A stretch of DNA of 64,000 nucleotides from Asterella californica (lineage: Eukaryota > Streptophyta > Marchantiopsida > Marchantiales > Aytoniaceae): NCBI GenBank assembly GCA_036924285.1, contig JAYKYS010000001.1, positions 44,329,501 through 44,393,500 of the forward strand. The letters run 5' to 3'. Shown here in pieces: positions 12,666 to 24,644 of the stretch (within the stretch, counting starts at the first letter, position 1; every line of letters starts with the position of its first letter). The notes below the pieces were generated by a model that saw nothing but the letters and a program-made list of their open reading frames with translations, made no database searches and was not told where the DNA came from. The position numbers and the translations under genes were made by a program.

Positions 12666-13055
12666 ATGCCATGGAGATTTGGGGTTCAGCCGGGTCTATC
12701 TCCTCCAGGTTATCCGGGGATTCATCTAGACAGATCACCTGAAACGTCTTCTAAAACACCCCATGACATCATCACATATCCCGGTTTGGCTATAGAAGAG
12801 GTTATTCGATTACTTCTTAAGAAAGTCGATGACGTAATACCACATCCAGATGTGCTTGGTAAACTCGCCTATAGCCCCCCTGAAACGATGTCAGATCAGC
12901 TTAGGCTGTTGTTGGTACATCACGTTGTTTACCCTGCCTTTGGACGAGTTTCAAACTGCGACTGGGTTCCGTCGACGACAGTCTCGTTGCAGTTTTTAGA
13001 GCCGCCTTTTGTAGGGGCGTGCATCCCAAACGACTGGACGAATGCGGGTTTCTAG
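12666..13055 (+). CDS. Hypothetical open frame, unrecognised
   Basis: The frame is open upstream to 12621, but the first ATG is at 12666, giving 129 codons. The local base composition is richer in G+C than the flanks. The product is proline- and serine-rich at the start and then mixed, with no motif I recognise. An overlapping minus-strand frame (12901-13353) is equally anonymous. It could be an exon, a fragment of an unknown element, or chance. Confidence 0.2.
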   Translation: MPWRFGVQPGLSPPGYPGIHLDRSPETSSKTPHDIITYPGLAIEEVIRLLLKKVDDVIPHPDVLGKLAYSPPETMSDQLRLLLVHHVVYPAFGRVSNCDWVPSTTVSLQFLEPPFVGACIPNDWTNAGF

Positions 13056-13664
13056 CGTTGTTACTTCTAGTACAACTTGACGCCGTTAGACCAAATCTGT
13101 CGGCTATTCCCAGTGGGGAGTTAGGGAAAATTCTCAGGGAAAATTTCACTTTTGAGTGTAGAATTGTAACTGTTCCGATAACCTGACTAGGATCTCGATT
13201 TGTATTTTCCTCTTTTCCCGAGAAAACTCCCCGAGCACCGGAGTGGACAGTCGCAGTATGCCAGTCCACCAGTATAAGTGCCGAGCATAGAAGGTAACAT
13301 GAGGCTCGGGTCACAGAGGACTTTGTATAGTTTTCTAATTCAGATTCCGTCATTGCGCGTTTGCCTCATCTGTCGTATTATCGTATACTTAGCGGTGGAA
13401 AGTCTAAAAGCCGGCGGAGCCGTACAGACGAAATTTCAGACGTAAATGGATGGTAAGCAAATTCGGCGGCATCCGTCACATCGGCTCCTATGCCTTGCAG
13501 ATGAAGTTTGCGGCAGTTTAGCAAGCGGTCTCTGCGAATTATGCGCCTCGGAGTCCGATCGCGTGAATAAGACGAGGAGCCTTCTGACTATCTCCGGTTT
13601 CTAAGTTTAAACGCAGCGTGCACGTGGGATTATTCCAGGATCGGAGTATTGAGCTGTTAGTGCA

Positions 13665-13760
13665 TGTCCACCGGAAAGAGCGCGCGTACCGCCGCTCCTT
13701 CTTCAAAAATAAAAAATAAAATAAAATAAAATAAAATAAAAAGAATTGTCCACCGGAAAG
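13665..13760 (+). mobile_element. Short retroposed fragment with AAAAT-repeat tail and 14-bp target duplication
   Basis: The 14-mer TGTCCACCGGAAAG occurs at 13665-13678 and again at 13747-13760. Between them lie about 25 bp of unique G+C-rich sequence followed by an A-rich (AAAAT)n tail. This is the layout left by LINE-type target-primed reverse transcription of a severely 5'-truncated template. The source transcript cannot be identified from 25 bp. Confidence 0.65.
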
Positions 13761-15880
13761 TCGCTTACGGTTGTATTAGTGAATTATACAATATTTTTTC
13801 TTATTAATATTTTATTTTTCCAAAAGTTTACAAAAGTTTCTCAAATTCTGAATTTTCTTACTACCCAAACTCGCGATTGATTTGGATAAAAAGTCAAATA
13901 AAAGATGTCCATGATTTTCTCGCAATAACACTTTAGGAAGTGCATGTAAAGAAAATTGGGTGACCTCTTTGCCAGTATAATATATATTCAAAGTGCAGTT
14001 TTGGCTAGAAGGAAGAAAAGACAAACTGAGAGTATAGAGAAGAAGGGAAACATACCACTGGACCGGACACAACAGTGGGAATGGGGTGAAAGTGTTATTG
14101 GAAATTTTATAAATATAAAAAGAGAATATTCAATATTTTATATTAGAATATATATGATAAAAAATACGTAAAAGTTATGTGTTAACTATAGACTGCATGT
14201 CGGATTTTCTGAGGAGAACCTATAAGACACGTGTGTTGCAGCGTAGAACCAAGCATCGGGAACCATAGGATCGATTCTTTGTCTTTTCATAAAATCAATA
14301 TTTATAATATTTAATTTATCACTTAACATTTCTTAACGGAAGAGTCAGGTGATAAATTAAACATCTTTGTATATTCCTTTCTTTCGAACACGGAAAAAGT
14401 GAATATATATCACCAAAACTGTAACACTCGCTTATGGATCAAGAATATTTACTACAAATTTTAGCTTTGACATGCATTATTATAAGGTTAAACACAAGAG
14501 GATTTTATTGTAGTGCAGAATGTGTGCTTGAACTTTAAATTTTAAAGTAGAGTTTTCAGTACCACTGCACTGTTCAGACTATGATTACAGTTGTGTGATG
14601 TACTTCGTGAACGACATGAAATTCGTCTCACCAATCCTTTTTTGTATGGAGTGTATATTCCTATCGCGGTGGAGAAACGTGAAGAACACGAACGTTCTTT
14701 TTCCTAATTTCACTGAATCGCGTTAATTACGTTTCCAAAATTCTATGGAAATAGAATTTACACTAAATTTACTATTAAACCCCGAGTATGAGAATAAAAG
14801 TGTGAAAGAGAATATTTCTTTTCAGTGTATTTTGAATCTGATAAAATATTCTTTTTTTGTTTCAAGAAATCTTTAAATTTTTATTTTAACATTTCTCTTC
14901 AATACTCAGTAGTTTGTTTAGAGTATTTTGTTTATAATTTGTAATGCGGGTAAATAGTTTTTAAAAAATTCCAAGTTGAGATGAAGACGTAGTAACCAAA
15001 AATATTTTATGCATAAAATTTAAATTTCTCAATTCTCTGAAAGCAAACCCGCAAAATCTTCTCGGTGACCCGGAGCACTTGGTAGTCATGTCGTGCTTTA
15101 ACGTTCTAGTTAACGCTGGTGCGATGGAGATGCGTTTGTACTATCGTGGGAAGGAAAAACTATCTGTATTATTCACTGCTCTGTGGTGAGTTTTTGCTCT
15201 TCCATATTTTGTTAGCATTGAGGAAACCTGATTTTCTAAGTTACCGGAATAATTTCACTCAGTTTCCTAAACAAGTCACATACTTCTCTCCTTTCGTTTC
15301 ATGGAGAAAAATTCTCAGCTTCAGCTTATTTGGAGTCACACTATAAACTTTGATAAATTTGCTTGATAGTCTCTTTTTGCAATGAGTGCATATAGATTGA
15401 TTTTTTTCTTGGATATATATAGAAAAGAATAATATTTGAAATTATAACCAAACCTTTCTATTTGAAAGTTTTGGTCATAAGTTAAAAAGTATACTTTTAT
15501 TTGTTTCCAAAGATTGACATTAAGGTAGAATTGAAATGACTGTATATATCGTGCTTATAGTTATTATTTGGTTAGATCTAAAACATACCACCAAACTCTC
15601 AAATAATAACTGGAAGGATACCAGTGGTGTTTCTGAACTTGCTGAGCATGGGTTTACTCTTGTCCTAATCTTGGAGGAGGGGATTCTGAAAGTCCATATC
15701 CCTTGCTTGGAGGTTAGGAGGAATACTGTTCTACTATGTTTGACAGGGTTGTGAAAAAAATTATAATTCTTTTTTCTTAAAGAATTATTTGATCATTTGC
15801 ACACTTTGGGTATGGTTGTATTTTTTATTCTTTTATTAAAATTTTTTTATTTCAGACCTCGAGATAGTAAAATCTGTATT
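13761..15880. other. No recognisable gene; repeat related to 23.6-23.9 kb
   Basis: A+T-rich. The part around 13985-14290 shares ordered words with 23600-23900 (AAAGTGCA, then CCACTGGA-CGGACAC-ACAGTG, then AATATTCAATA), so both hold copies of an unnamed dispersed repeat. No coding potential is recognised. Confidence 0.45.
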
Positions 15881-16002
15881 GTCTAATAAAATAACTGGAT
15901 TCATAAGTTTATCCATGTCTTCACACTTCGATGTGCTCTCAAAACATCGATTTCAGAGTATTTATATTGTCTATCATGCGATCATATCCTCGGGTCTTGT
16001 AC
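15881..16002 (+). repeat. Dispersed repeat family R1, copy 2
   Basis: Related to the reverse complement of 12067-12191 and to 56303-56430 in the same order of words (TTATCCATGTCTTC, GATGTGCTCTC, GTCTTGTAC). Confidence 0.65.
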
Positions 16003-18522
16003 TATCTCTTACTTGCGGTAAACAAATCTTTAAAACGAAAACACACCATCACACAGGACAAAAAGCCAAAAAATTCTGACAGAAGAACAAAGAATCTAAA
16101 CTAAATTCGTATGGCTTTTTCCGTTTAGCTTCTTCTGACGTGCAACTAGACACTTTACGAACCGGGAAAAAGGTTTATCCTTTGGCAAAACCAGCCACGT
16201 CACTAAAATTACTGTAGGTCAATGCGAGATCTATTCTGAAACAAACAGCAGGAGTTTTGATTTATACGTGTATGAAATTATAGTGACTATAGGCGAAAAG
16301 CTTTAGAGCTATTGATAGTGGTGCTTAGCCCCTATGTTCTTCTCTTCGGGGCGTTAGTTACTTGGCTTTTCGGGTATTTCTTTCCTTTGTAAGGCTTGAT
16401 GGGTTTTTCCATCCGTTTGCTATTCATTGTTTCACGTGTTTTCTTCTAAAACAAACAATTTTTACATTTTTCTTCAAAAACAAAACGGCAACACATCATA
16501 AAGATCAGAGCCCAACGTGCTCGCATCCCTCACTTGTATTCTTCTTTCCCATTTTCATTACACATAGCGGCTGGGATGCAATTTTCACACTTTGATTAGT
16601 CTTGTGAGTTTATGTATATATTTCACTTGATCTGGCACCGGTCAGATGACATCCGGGTCCGATATCTAAATTAATATTTAGGAATAATAACTTATTACTG
16701 CTACCGTGTATATTATTCAATTTCTGATGAAAAGGGTTTAATCCTTATTAATCTTTAAAAAGTATTTGGTTATAAATTATCATCATTTATATATTCCAAG
16801 TTGTATAGCAGTCGATGTTATGTATGGTTCCATATCGGTGTTCTTTGTCTCGAGCTGGGATAACACTTAATATTCAGTGGAAAGTTCAATTTCTGAGTTC
16901 TACTGAACATCTCTATATTTTTACAATAATACAATCATTTAAAATGCTTTATTCGGTTCATCTTAACAGTATTATAGGCTATTGGTCAAGTTATATTGAC
17001 CTCCTTGACAGCACACAGCACACAACGATCAAAAGTGACGTAGTATGTGAGTTGGAAATGAATATTATTTTCATCATTATCTTATATTAAGCTGAAACTC
17101 ATGTATTCCGTTAGAGTGGGAGATCATGCCATTCGCTTCTAGTTCTCTAGGTTATATATTTAGTTTCAATATTCTTCTAATTCTTTTTGATGCAAATTAT
17201 GTTACATCGTGAATACCATGAATAACCCCAAACCTCCTTAAACCCGACCTCCGTATTAAGCAAGCTAGACGGTAGAAATCTTCCAATGAGCATTTGCAGT
17301 TAATCACAAAGTTCCAATTCAGCCCTCTCCAAATCTAGATCTGAGAAACAAGTTAGCAACTGCAAGTATATAGCTTTCCAACAACTCCAAAATTATACCC
17401 AACGGACTCCCTAGAAGAAGTTATGAGATCAAAAGTTACCGATCTAGCTTTACCATTAGAGTTAACGAGGATCTACCAATGCACGTTGGTGCATGTCTGC
17501 CAAGTCTCTAAGACATTCTTGATGAGACACAGTAAACTTCAAACCACCATGGGTTTCTCAATACCAATACAAATGAAGTGATACTGATCTCACTAGAATA
17601 CTCTTGGAGTCTTCTCTCTAACAAGATCGGTCACTCCAAATTGAGTTCCTCATAGAAAGTTATGACTTTTTATGACCGTCTTGCCGTCTTACCCCTTTTC
17701 ATCTCACACAAAGTTACAAGATCTTTCAACTAGCGTTGACAGTTTCTGCCAACTTCCTCCTTAATGCATCATCTTGTCCATGTCTGTCCCTTCTCGATCT
17801 CTCAACTGGACTCGTCTTTATCCAAGTTTGCGAGGATCAGTGAACACTTGTTGATAGCTTTTCGCAAGGATGGCCTTCAAGCCAAGAACTCACTCCATCC
17901 AACCGTTTCAAAATTCAAGCAATAATTTATGCAGTCTCTGCAAATCAAAATCCGAAAGTATCTCCACAATATCTATTTTTGGTTTTCATACTCTCGTTTC
18001 TACAATGAGATAGAGCAATGAGTTGTAAGAAACTACGAATAGAGGGTAAAAGATCCACTTCTCCAAACTTGAAGATCGTCTCAAATTTATCTAATACAGA
18101 TTAAAACTTAGGGCCTCTCTCCACTGCAATTTTTTTCACTAAGACACGTTGATAGCAGGTTTGGTAATAACAAGTTTTTTTCCACTATTATGTTTTTTGA
18201 GTGTTTTGTGTCCGACAGGCAAGAAATCTACTTTCTGAGGTTTTGGAGCAAAGTTACCCCTCTCTTGTCAATATGAGTATTACGGGAATTAGATGGATAT
18301 GGCTATGGACTAGAACAGGACAAGTACTTGTCACACTATCTTGCCTGTTTAAAAATTTGACTTTGTGGATGACGTAACACTTTAGGTTTGTGGAGATCGA
18401 CCTCGGTTTACTCGAGAAGCTTCGGTAATGAAATAACGTGTGCAATGGGTAGATTCCTTAGACCGGGTATTTCTTAATAGGGCTAATAATATACATTAAT
18501 GTCTTAAATACCTGAACTCTAT
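16003..18522. other. No recognisable gene
   Basis: A+T-rich. 17220-17700 contains phrases such as AGCTTTCCAAC and GAAGTTATGA, a style also seen in the degenerate tandem repeats inside the gypsy LTRs later in this window. It may be an old LTR-retrotransposon non-coding remnant, but I cannot define its ends. Confidence 0.35.
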
Positions 18523-18564
18523 GTTTGATTCGGAATTGATCAGGTAATCAATTCCAAATCAAAC
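18523..18564. repeat. 18-bp stem inverted repeat
   Basis: 18523-18540 pairs with 18547-18564 at 17 of 18 positions around a 6-nt loop. No associated gene. Confidence 0.75.
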
Positions 18565-18666
18565 ATTATCAGGAAAGACGGGAAATGAAACCGTCACCAA
18601 ACACACCTCCACGGATGCTAACCCTAAGTGATATGGAAAGGTTGATAAGCATGCTCGATCAGCTAT

Positions 18667-19075
18667 GGGGAACTTTTGCTCCCCTTTTGTTATCAAAATA
18701 AATAGAAATGGAAATATAGAATAAATTATTAAATTATTAGAAAAATTTAAATGATAGCTGGACCTATGGTTACATACATTATAACAGGAACATACCCTAT
18801 AACTGGAGTGCAGACAGACACGCCTCCGAGATTACAAGTGCTGCAGCCTGCTACCAATAAGTTTACTCGATTGACTGCGGGAACTTTTGCTTCTTTTCTT
18901 TTATCAGAAAAGTTTATAAGTACTAGATGAAAGTTGTATGCTAAGCTGTCAGGAAAAAAAAAGAGTTATATATAATTATCAAATGATAATTTGACCTACA
19001 GGATTGCAGGACGGTCCAAACATAGTGATAAGTGGAGCTCGGACAGACGTGCCTTCGAGACTACTCGTGCGGCCA
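18667..19075 (+). repeat. Two-copy tandem duplication, about 211-223 bp
   Basis: Ordered matching words GGGAACTTTTGCT (18668 and 18879) and GACAGAC-GCC-TCGAGA (about 18810 and 19033) define two diverged copies in direct order. No coding is seen. Confidence 0.6.
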
Positions 19076-19253
19076 AAAATATTAGTTGATTAATTATTAT
19101 CTAAAATTTCGTTAGGGTTAGGTACTAAATTAAATTTTTTTCTCTTCTATTTTCAAAATGTTAATATTTATATATTTTGTAGTTATATTTTTTTATCAAA
19201 TATCAGAAATAGTTTCTAGATCTTAAGTCAAAGTTCAGTCCGCATTATGATAA

Positions 19254-19634
19254 TAGGGGTGTCAAAGTTAGAGGAGAAATATTTTTCAATAGCCAAGAGG
19301 GAAAGAGTCATAAAATAGCAGCAAATAACTTTGTATTGAAACGAGATTCATTCTAAGTCGCGCTTGTAACTAGACATCGCTATTTTTTCAGTGAATTTTT
19401 TAAGTTCAGAATAATGATTCAAAATAGTAGATAAACCACGGAAGAATAAAAAATAAATTATACTTATTCTACTGTCTATTTTTACTGTTCTTTTTCTTCA
19501 ATAATAAATTAACAATAGATAGTAAAATAAAACGGATAAAAGGAATGAATAACTGTGAAAAATAAATAATGTTACCCGCAAGAAACTTCGGCCAAGGTCT
19601 GGCCGAAATTTGGTTCTTAACTTTGACACCTCTA
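19254..19634. mobile_element. MITE-like element, 381 bp
   Basis: The left end TAGGGGTGTCAAAG is an inverted match of the right end CTTTGACACCTCTA, 13 of 14 positions. The AGGGGTGTCAAA-type end resembles those of non-autonomous hAT elements, but no 8-bp target duplication is visible at these ends, so the superfamily is uncertain. There is no coding inside. Confidence 0.5.
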
Positions 19635-19688
19635 GTGTTGCATAATATTAGATAACCGCATCATAATAAAGATGGAAATCGATTCTGT

Positions 19689-21284
19689 TTGTTGCATGTC
19701 GAGCACACTGGACACCAACAAATGAAATCTAAAGACGGACAAGAAATGAATTCCACTGTCCGAGATTTGGTGGTCGGAATTCTTGCTACCTTCCGAGGTT
19801 TGGAAGTTGATCTAACACGCCGTCAGAGAATGAGCGACCTCCGCTCAATGCTCAGCGTCACTAGCATCCGCACACATCTGAAAAGGTTTGAGATACGCTC
19901 GAATGTCGTCATGCTCACGAATGGGAGTGTCTCGACTTCGTGCAAGTCAACACATGGAGGCATATCCAGGCAGGAACTTTCAGAGTAACCTTTTCTTTCT
20001 CTTGGACTTTTAGAATCCACATGCTTCTGATTCATTGTCAAGTGTCAGCGCATTTGCCACGGCCGTATTCACACCTACGTGGTATCTCTATTTACTTTGT
20101 TCTTATTCTCTCGATAAGGAATTCTACGGGGTCACTGCTGTAGGGGACTGGAAGACGTTGCAGACGGAAGTTGAGGTGTGAACAAGTAATTAACACCCTT
20201 CAAAGAGTTTTCTCACTTGTTAACACCCTCAAGTTTCAGGTTTCTCTTGGTCACACCGCTGGCCATGTTCCCTTTCATCTGTCTGACGTGGATGAATGAC
20301 AATATACAACCATTCACGATACTGATATCCGAGTCCTTGAATGGTGAACTACTTTCATTCAGTGTAAATGATGCGAACCGAGTGAATTGCAGTAGCGTGT
20401 CAAGCCAACTACTAGCGCTGATGATTGTCACATGGACGTAAAGCACTGTCGACTTGAGAGTGGGACTTCTCTACGACTTCTCGTAGTTTAAAGCCGTAAT
20501 CCCCACTTGAAGTTGAATTGAATTTGTAGATGTCAGTTAGTTAGACCATGTCATGCAGACGTTTAGAGCTAAGGAGAATTTCCGAGAGAACCGAGAGAAC
20601 CGAGATTTCAAGTCTCTGTCCTTCAAGCGGACGAAATTTCCCGAAGAGATGGCACAACTTCTCAATCCTCTGTCCATTACGCAGGGTAATGCACTCCAAG
20701 AATGCATTATCCTACACAAACAGTTGCTACAAACTTGTTCGCACTCTCTCATATGAATCATATGGTTGTTAATAAGAGAGAAAACTGCAGGTGTGTTAAG
20801 AAGAAAAGCAAGAGTGACACTAAGGCTAGAAGGGAAGTTTCGACAAAATAATAGTACATGTAGATGTAACGCGCGAAATGTTAGTAGTGTACGTATACAC
20901 AAACAATGGTTAATCAAGGTGAGTGGATATCGATGGACATCAACTTGAGTAACACAGACTCTGTATTTACGCTAACTAAAGCGTAACTGGAAGTGTGTTG
21001 CCATGCACATTTGAGATCCAAGAAAAAGCACTGACTGTCATCAGAAGGACAGTTCAGGAAGGGACCAGTAAATGAGAGTTACTCGAAGGAGACGCTTTTG
21101 TGAACACTAGAGTCCAACGAATAGGCAAACTCGTCCACAACCACACGAGTTTAAAGTGCGGGAAACAAACTGTACAACTCTGCTTTTCTTTGTCCCGCCC
21201 TGCATTGATTCTGCTTTCCCTTCTCTCGAACAAAAGTCAAGCAAATACATCTTTCATTCTACACTACAAGACAGTGACTCTTGA
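19689..21284 (+). other. Possible exon-bearing region of an unidentified gene
   Basis: Frames at 19689-19988 and 20553-20948 have amino-acid use that looks more protein-like than the surroundings. The second holds one in-frame TGA at 20754-20756 with the same frame open beyond. No domain is recognised and splice borders cannot be set. The region ends at the MULE insertion site; 32879-33052 beyond the MULE is also protein-like, so a gene might have been split, but nothing proves the two parts belong together. Confidence 0.2.
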
Positions 21285-21293
21285 CAAATAACA

Positions 21294-21373
21294 CAGAAAT
21301 CTACTTAGTCAGCCCCCTCCAGCGACTTCACGACTCAATCAACCCTAACAATCCAGAACTTTCTTTGTCAACC
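21294..21373 (+). repeat. MULE left terminal inverted repeat
   Basis: 80 bp matching the reverse complement of 32740-32819 with two differences. It is the expected transposase-binding end and begins directly after the 9-bp target duplication. Confidence 0.95.
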
Positions 21374-21535
21374 CCCGGACCTGACATTACCGGTAAGAGT
21401 AAGGCGTATCAACCAGTAGCCGGTAAGGGGTCTAGTAGAAGAACATATGACAGCAGAATATATTCCAAACCACGTTCCCTCTGATCCATTCTGGCGAAGT
21501 TTGTTCTCTTTCCGTCATGCAGCACAGTCATGAAC

Positions 21536-21572
21536 AAGGCAGTCATTATCCTTCGGAGATAATGACTGCCTT
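21536..21572. repeat. Perfect 15-bp hairpin closed by C(UUCG)G loop
   Basis: 21536-21550 pairs perfectly with 21558-21572. The 7 nt between read C-TTCG-G-A, so an extra C-G pair can close a UUCG tetraloop with a single bulged A. UUCG loops are exceptionally stable in RNA, so if transcribed this would be a strong structural element. It lies 160 bp inside the MULE left end; its role is unknown. Confidence 0.85.
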
Positions 21573-21676
21573 AAAAACTCGTGAGTGCTTTCTCTGGCTT
21601 CTCCACCATTGTATGTCTGCTGTAAACCCTTGAGGAGCTTGATAGTCATCACAAATCTCTGACTTCGAAATCCTGC

Positions 21677-21898
21677 TCAAGAGTTCTTCCTCTGGCTGAG
21701 GTTTGATCTGCGCATGCGTGCTTTGATCTGTTCCTCTTCAATTTCGGCCCAGGTCACAACTTCTTGCCTTGCCTTACTGTTCAATGACGGTGGAAGTATG
21801 AGAGGCTTACCATCTCCTCTCAGAATGGTTGGGAGCTTCCAGAGGTCAGCAAACTCGCCCTTCGAATTAAAACCGTTCACACCTTCCGAAATGAACAT
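21677..21898 (-). CDS. Exon-like fragment inside MULE, unrecognised
   Basis: A 73-codon minus-strand frame from ATG at 21898 to a stop at 21677. The product is strongly protein-like: hydrophilic, with WKLPTILRGDG and a charged WAEIEEEQIKARMRR helix near the end. I do not recognise the family. Position within the MULE suggests either a captured host exon or part of a second MULE-encoded gene. Confidence 0.35.
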   Translation of the reverse strand: MFISEGVNGFNSKGEFADLWKLPTILRGDGKPLILPPSLNSKARQEVVTWAEIEEEQIKARMRRSNLSQRKNS

Positions 21899-22203
21899 CT
21901 CCGAGTGGGAAAAATTGAAAGGGGGTGTAAAAACATCGATGAGATAAATTTCATCGAAGTTGCTGTTCTTGTTCGAGCTGGATAGTGAGTGCCAGTTGGT
22001 GATATAATGTACTTAGCTCCAATGCTATCCAGATTAGCTCCAGTTTGATCAAATGTATGTGAAAGATTTGCTGATTCACGACGCGATGCTCTCTGTCTAC
22101 CCTCGAGTTAACCTACAGCTCAAGCCGTTTACATACTGGCCGACCTTCAAATGCTCGTGCAGTAGTGCCTTGCCTCTCAGTCTGATTTCAGATTAGCTCG
22201 GTG

Positions 22204-23495
22204 AAGTTTAGACTTCCGTATAGGAGTATTCATGCAGGTTCTGCGACCCTGTATCCTTGAAAAATATCCAAGTGTTAAGTGTGTGTTAATTATGGCCTTT
22301 TAGTTTACAGTGACTGGTATGACCTCTCATTTCTCACCTCTTATGTCTCTGGACTTTATAATTCTTTCCGTTAATGGCTTGGCAAAGAACATGCAGTCAG
22401 GAGTCATACGTGGTGACTCGAATTTGTCCGTAGAGATGTCTGTAGATTTGGTTATGTCACACCCGAAGTTGCTGAAATGTTGTAACCCACTAGCCCGGAA
22501 CAGTTTGTAGTCTTGAAGTTACTAGTAAAGTTTAGTCCCTTAGAAACGGTTGCACTATAGGTTACTTACTCAGGTCGGTGGTTTGCAGTTCAATTCTGGA
22601 GAATGGAAACAATCCACAAAAGTACATAAAATACACTCTCGAGGACCTAGAACCATCGTTGGGCGAATTCTTTGATGGATTGATGTTAGCTAATCAAAGA
22701 TGGTAAACTGGGATTCAAGGGTGCCTGTCAGTGTATGATTTTATGGAGTACAAATAATGTGTTAAGAAAATTTTCTGTAATAACTACGAGACTTAAACTA
22801 CTTAACGGTGGTGACGCTAGTGGGACAGGCATTAAAGATTGTATACCTGATCAAATCCACAAAAATCACCGTGAACAACTGATTACCATGAAGGGCGATA
22901 AACTGAGAATTATTCTAAAGTTATACTTCAACTTTATCTGAAATTATATTTAAAATTTAATTTTTTAAATCAAATAATTCTGTTTTGAACTTACTAACTT
23001 CATTATCCATGTTACACTTGCCTCTGTACATACCAGGTTGTCAGCGGTACTAACTAGGTTGGAGCTCGTCTTCGTACGTGTGATGTGGTCCAATGAGAGA
23101 GAAGTTACCATTATAATTTGAATTAATTCAGTAAACAAATAATTGGACAGAAAAAAGATTTAAGAATAATAGTATAAAACTTAAGTATAATAAAAGAAGA
23201 ACTGGAATAAATAAATAAATAATAGAAATAATATTGTAATAAAGTAAAAATTGCATACCTGATCAAATCCAGATATCTTTTAATTTATAATCTAAATCTT
23301 CCAAAAAAAAGTTTAGTAATTAAATAATACTAAATAACTTTTAATAACTTTATTTTAATATTAATAATTGGACATATATCTCCTCCTTCTTAACATGGAA
23401 GAAGTGAATATACATGGTCCCAGAAAAGCAAAATGTAACCGTTTCTTAAGTAGAACAATGGTTTCTTTTTTCTTCATTATTACTTTCACTAATAA
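22204..23495 (+). repeat. Left arm of large inverted repeat in MULE
   Basis: This arm is repeated in reverse at 25742-26720. The match resumes further in, where 24066-24165 pairs with 25670-25742. About 185 bp (roughly 22290-22475) and the block 23496-24065 are present only on the left. The arms contain the same exon-like coding, so this is an inverted duplication of captured DNA rather than of a simple repeat. Confidence 0.85.
22589..22702 (+). CDS. Captured exon of an unidentified gene (left copy)
   Basis: 114 bp bounded by a TTTGCAG acceptor and a GTAAAC donor. It reads through as a plausible protein segment containing PQKYIKYTLEDLEPSL and EFFDGLMLA. The mirror copy in the right arm, near 26365-26480 on the minus strand, keeps the same frame with conservative changes (GEFF to DEFF, AN to AD). 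A further shared frame (22735-22941, mirrored at 26126-26356) contains MILWSTNNVLRK. Family not recognised. Confidence 0.45.
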
Positions 23496-24644
23496 ACGAT
23501 TCTGTTTCCTCTTTCCTATCCTCACTTCAGTTTTTTGTATCGTCCAATTTTGTACAGATTCACCCTCCAAAATGAAATCGTCCAATACTTCAAACAGTAA
23601 ACATCCAAAGTGCACTTCTGGCCGTACGGACGAAAAATGAAAGTGAAAAATCTAAAAGTTCCACTGGATCGGACACCACAGTGAGAGTGCAACCGAGATG
23701 TTAACATGAATTCAATAAGAGTTAAAGAGAAAATATTCAATAATTTCAATGTCAATTTTATTTTTTAATGTAATTATTATAATTAGCTGCTTTGTACATG
23801 CCGAATCTTTTGGAAATAACCCATAAAGCATATGGACTACGACGCACATTAGGAAGAGAAAAAGAGGACTATATAATGTGATAAATTTCAGTTTATCGAA
23901 GGTTAAATTTATCATTTTATATTCACTTTATTTATCACTTTATATTCACAATTGTATTCACTAAAAAATTAATAGTTTAAATTGTGTATTTAACAACATG
24001 AATAAATCACAAGGAGGAGGAAAACCATAAGGATGTTAGGCCATCGGAATAGTTCCGTCGAGTAAAATTAAAACCTAAAGGTACTGAAGTAAATAGTTAT
24101 TTATGTTGAAGTCGATGGAAAATTATTTTGAATTAGAAGGGATCGGCTTAAACCGGAGAAGTTCGTTAAAGGAAATATTCAAAATTAAAGGTAAACATAA
24201 ATTTTAACATAAATAAGATAAAGATAAAAGTGAAGCAAATGGATTAATTTAATGTTCTAAAAATAGCATAGAAGGAAATAAGCAATAGCAAAAATATTCA
24301 CTCTAAGTTGTAGCAATTAATTAATAGGGTTAGTTTAATTTATTCCTTCTGAAAATCATGGGGAAAAATCAAACTTAATTAATATGGGGATGAGGAAGAA
24401 ACCATCACGAGAAATTAAAGACCTCTCAATTCTTGGAGGTTGGGCGCGTTATTCTGGTTCGAGTCTGCTTGGTGCTCGAAACTCATAGCAAGGATATAGA
24501 TCCATGCGGTTAAAGACCAAAAAAAGGTATCCTCCAACTTCGGATGTGAGCGCTGATTCAAGTTTTAATATGCCAAAAATAGTTCATATTTTTCACGTAT
24601 AATTTCAAACGTTAGATACCCTAGGACCAAATTGCTGATGAATC

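Noticed and set aside
24453..24463. GGTTCGAGTCT, a near-perfect tRNA box B
   Set aside because: No matching T stem, box A or acceptor stem at tRNA spacing was found, so no tRNA or SINE was called.
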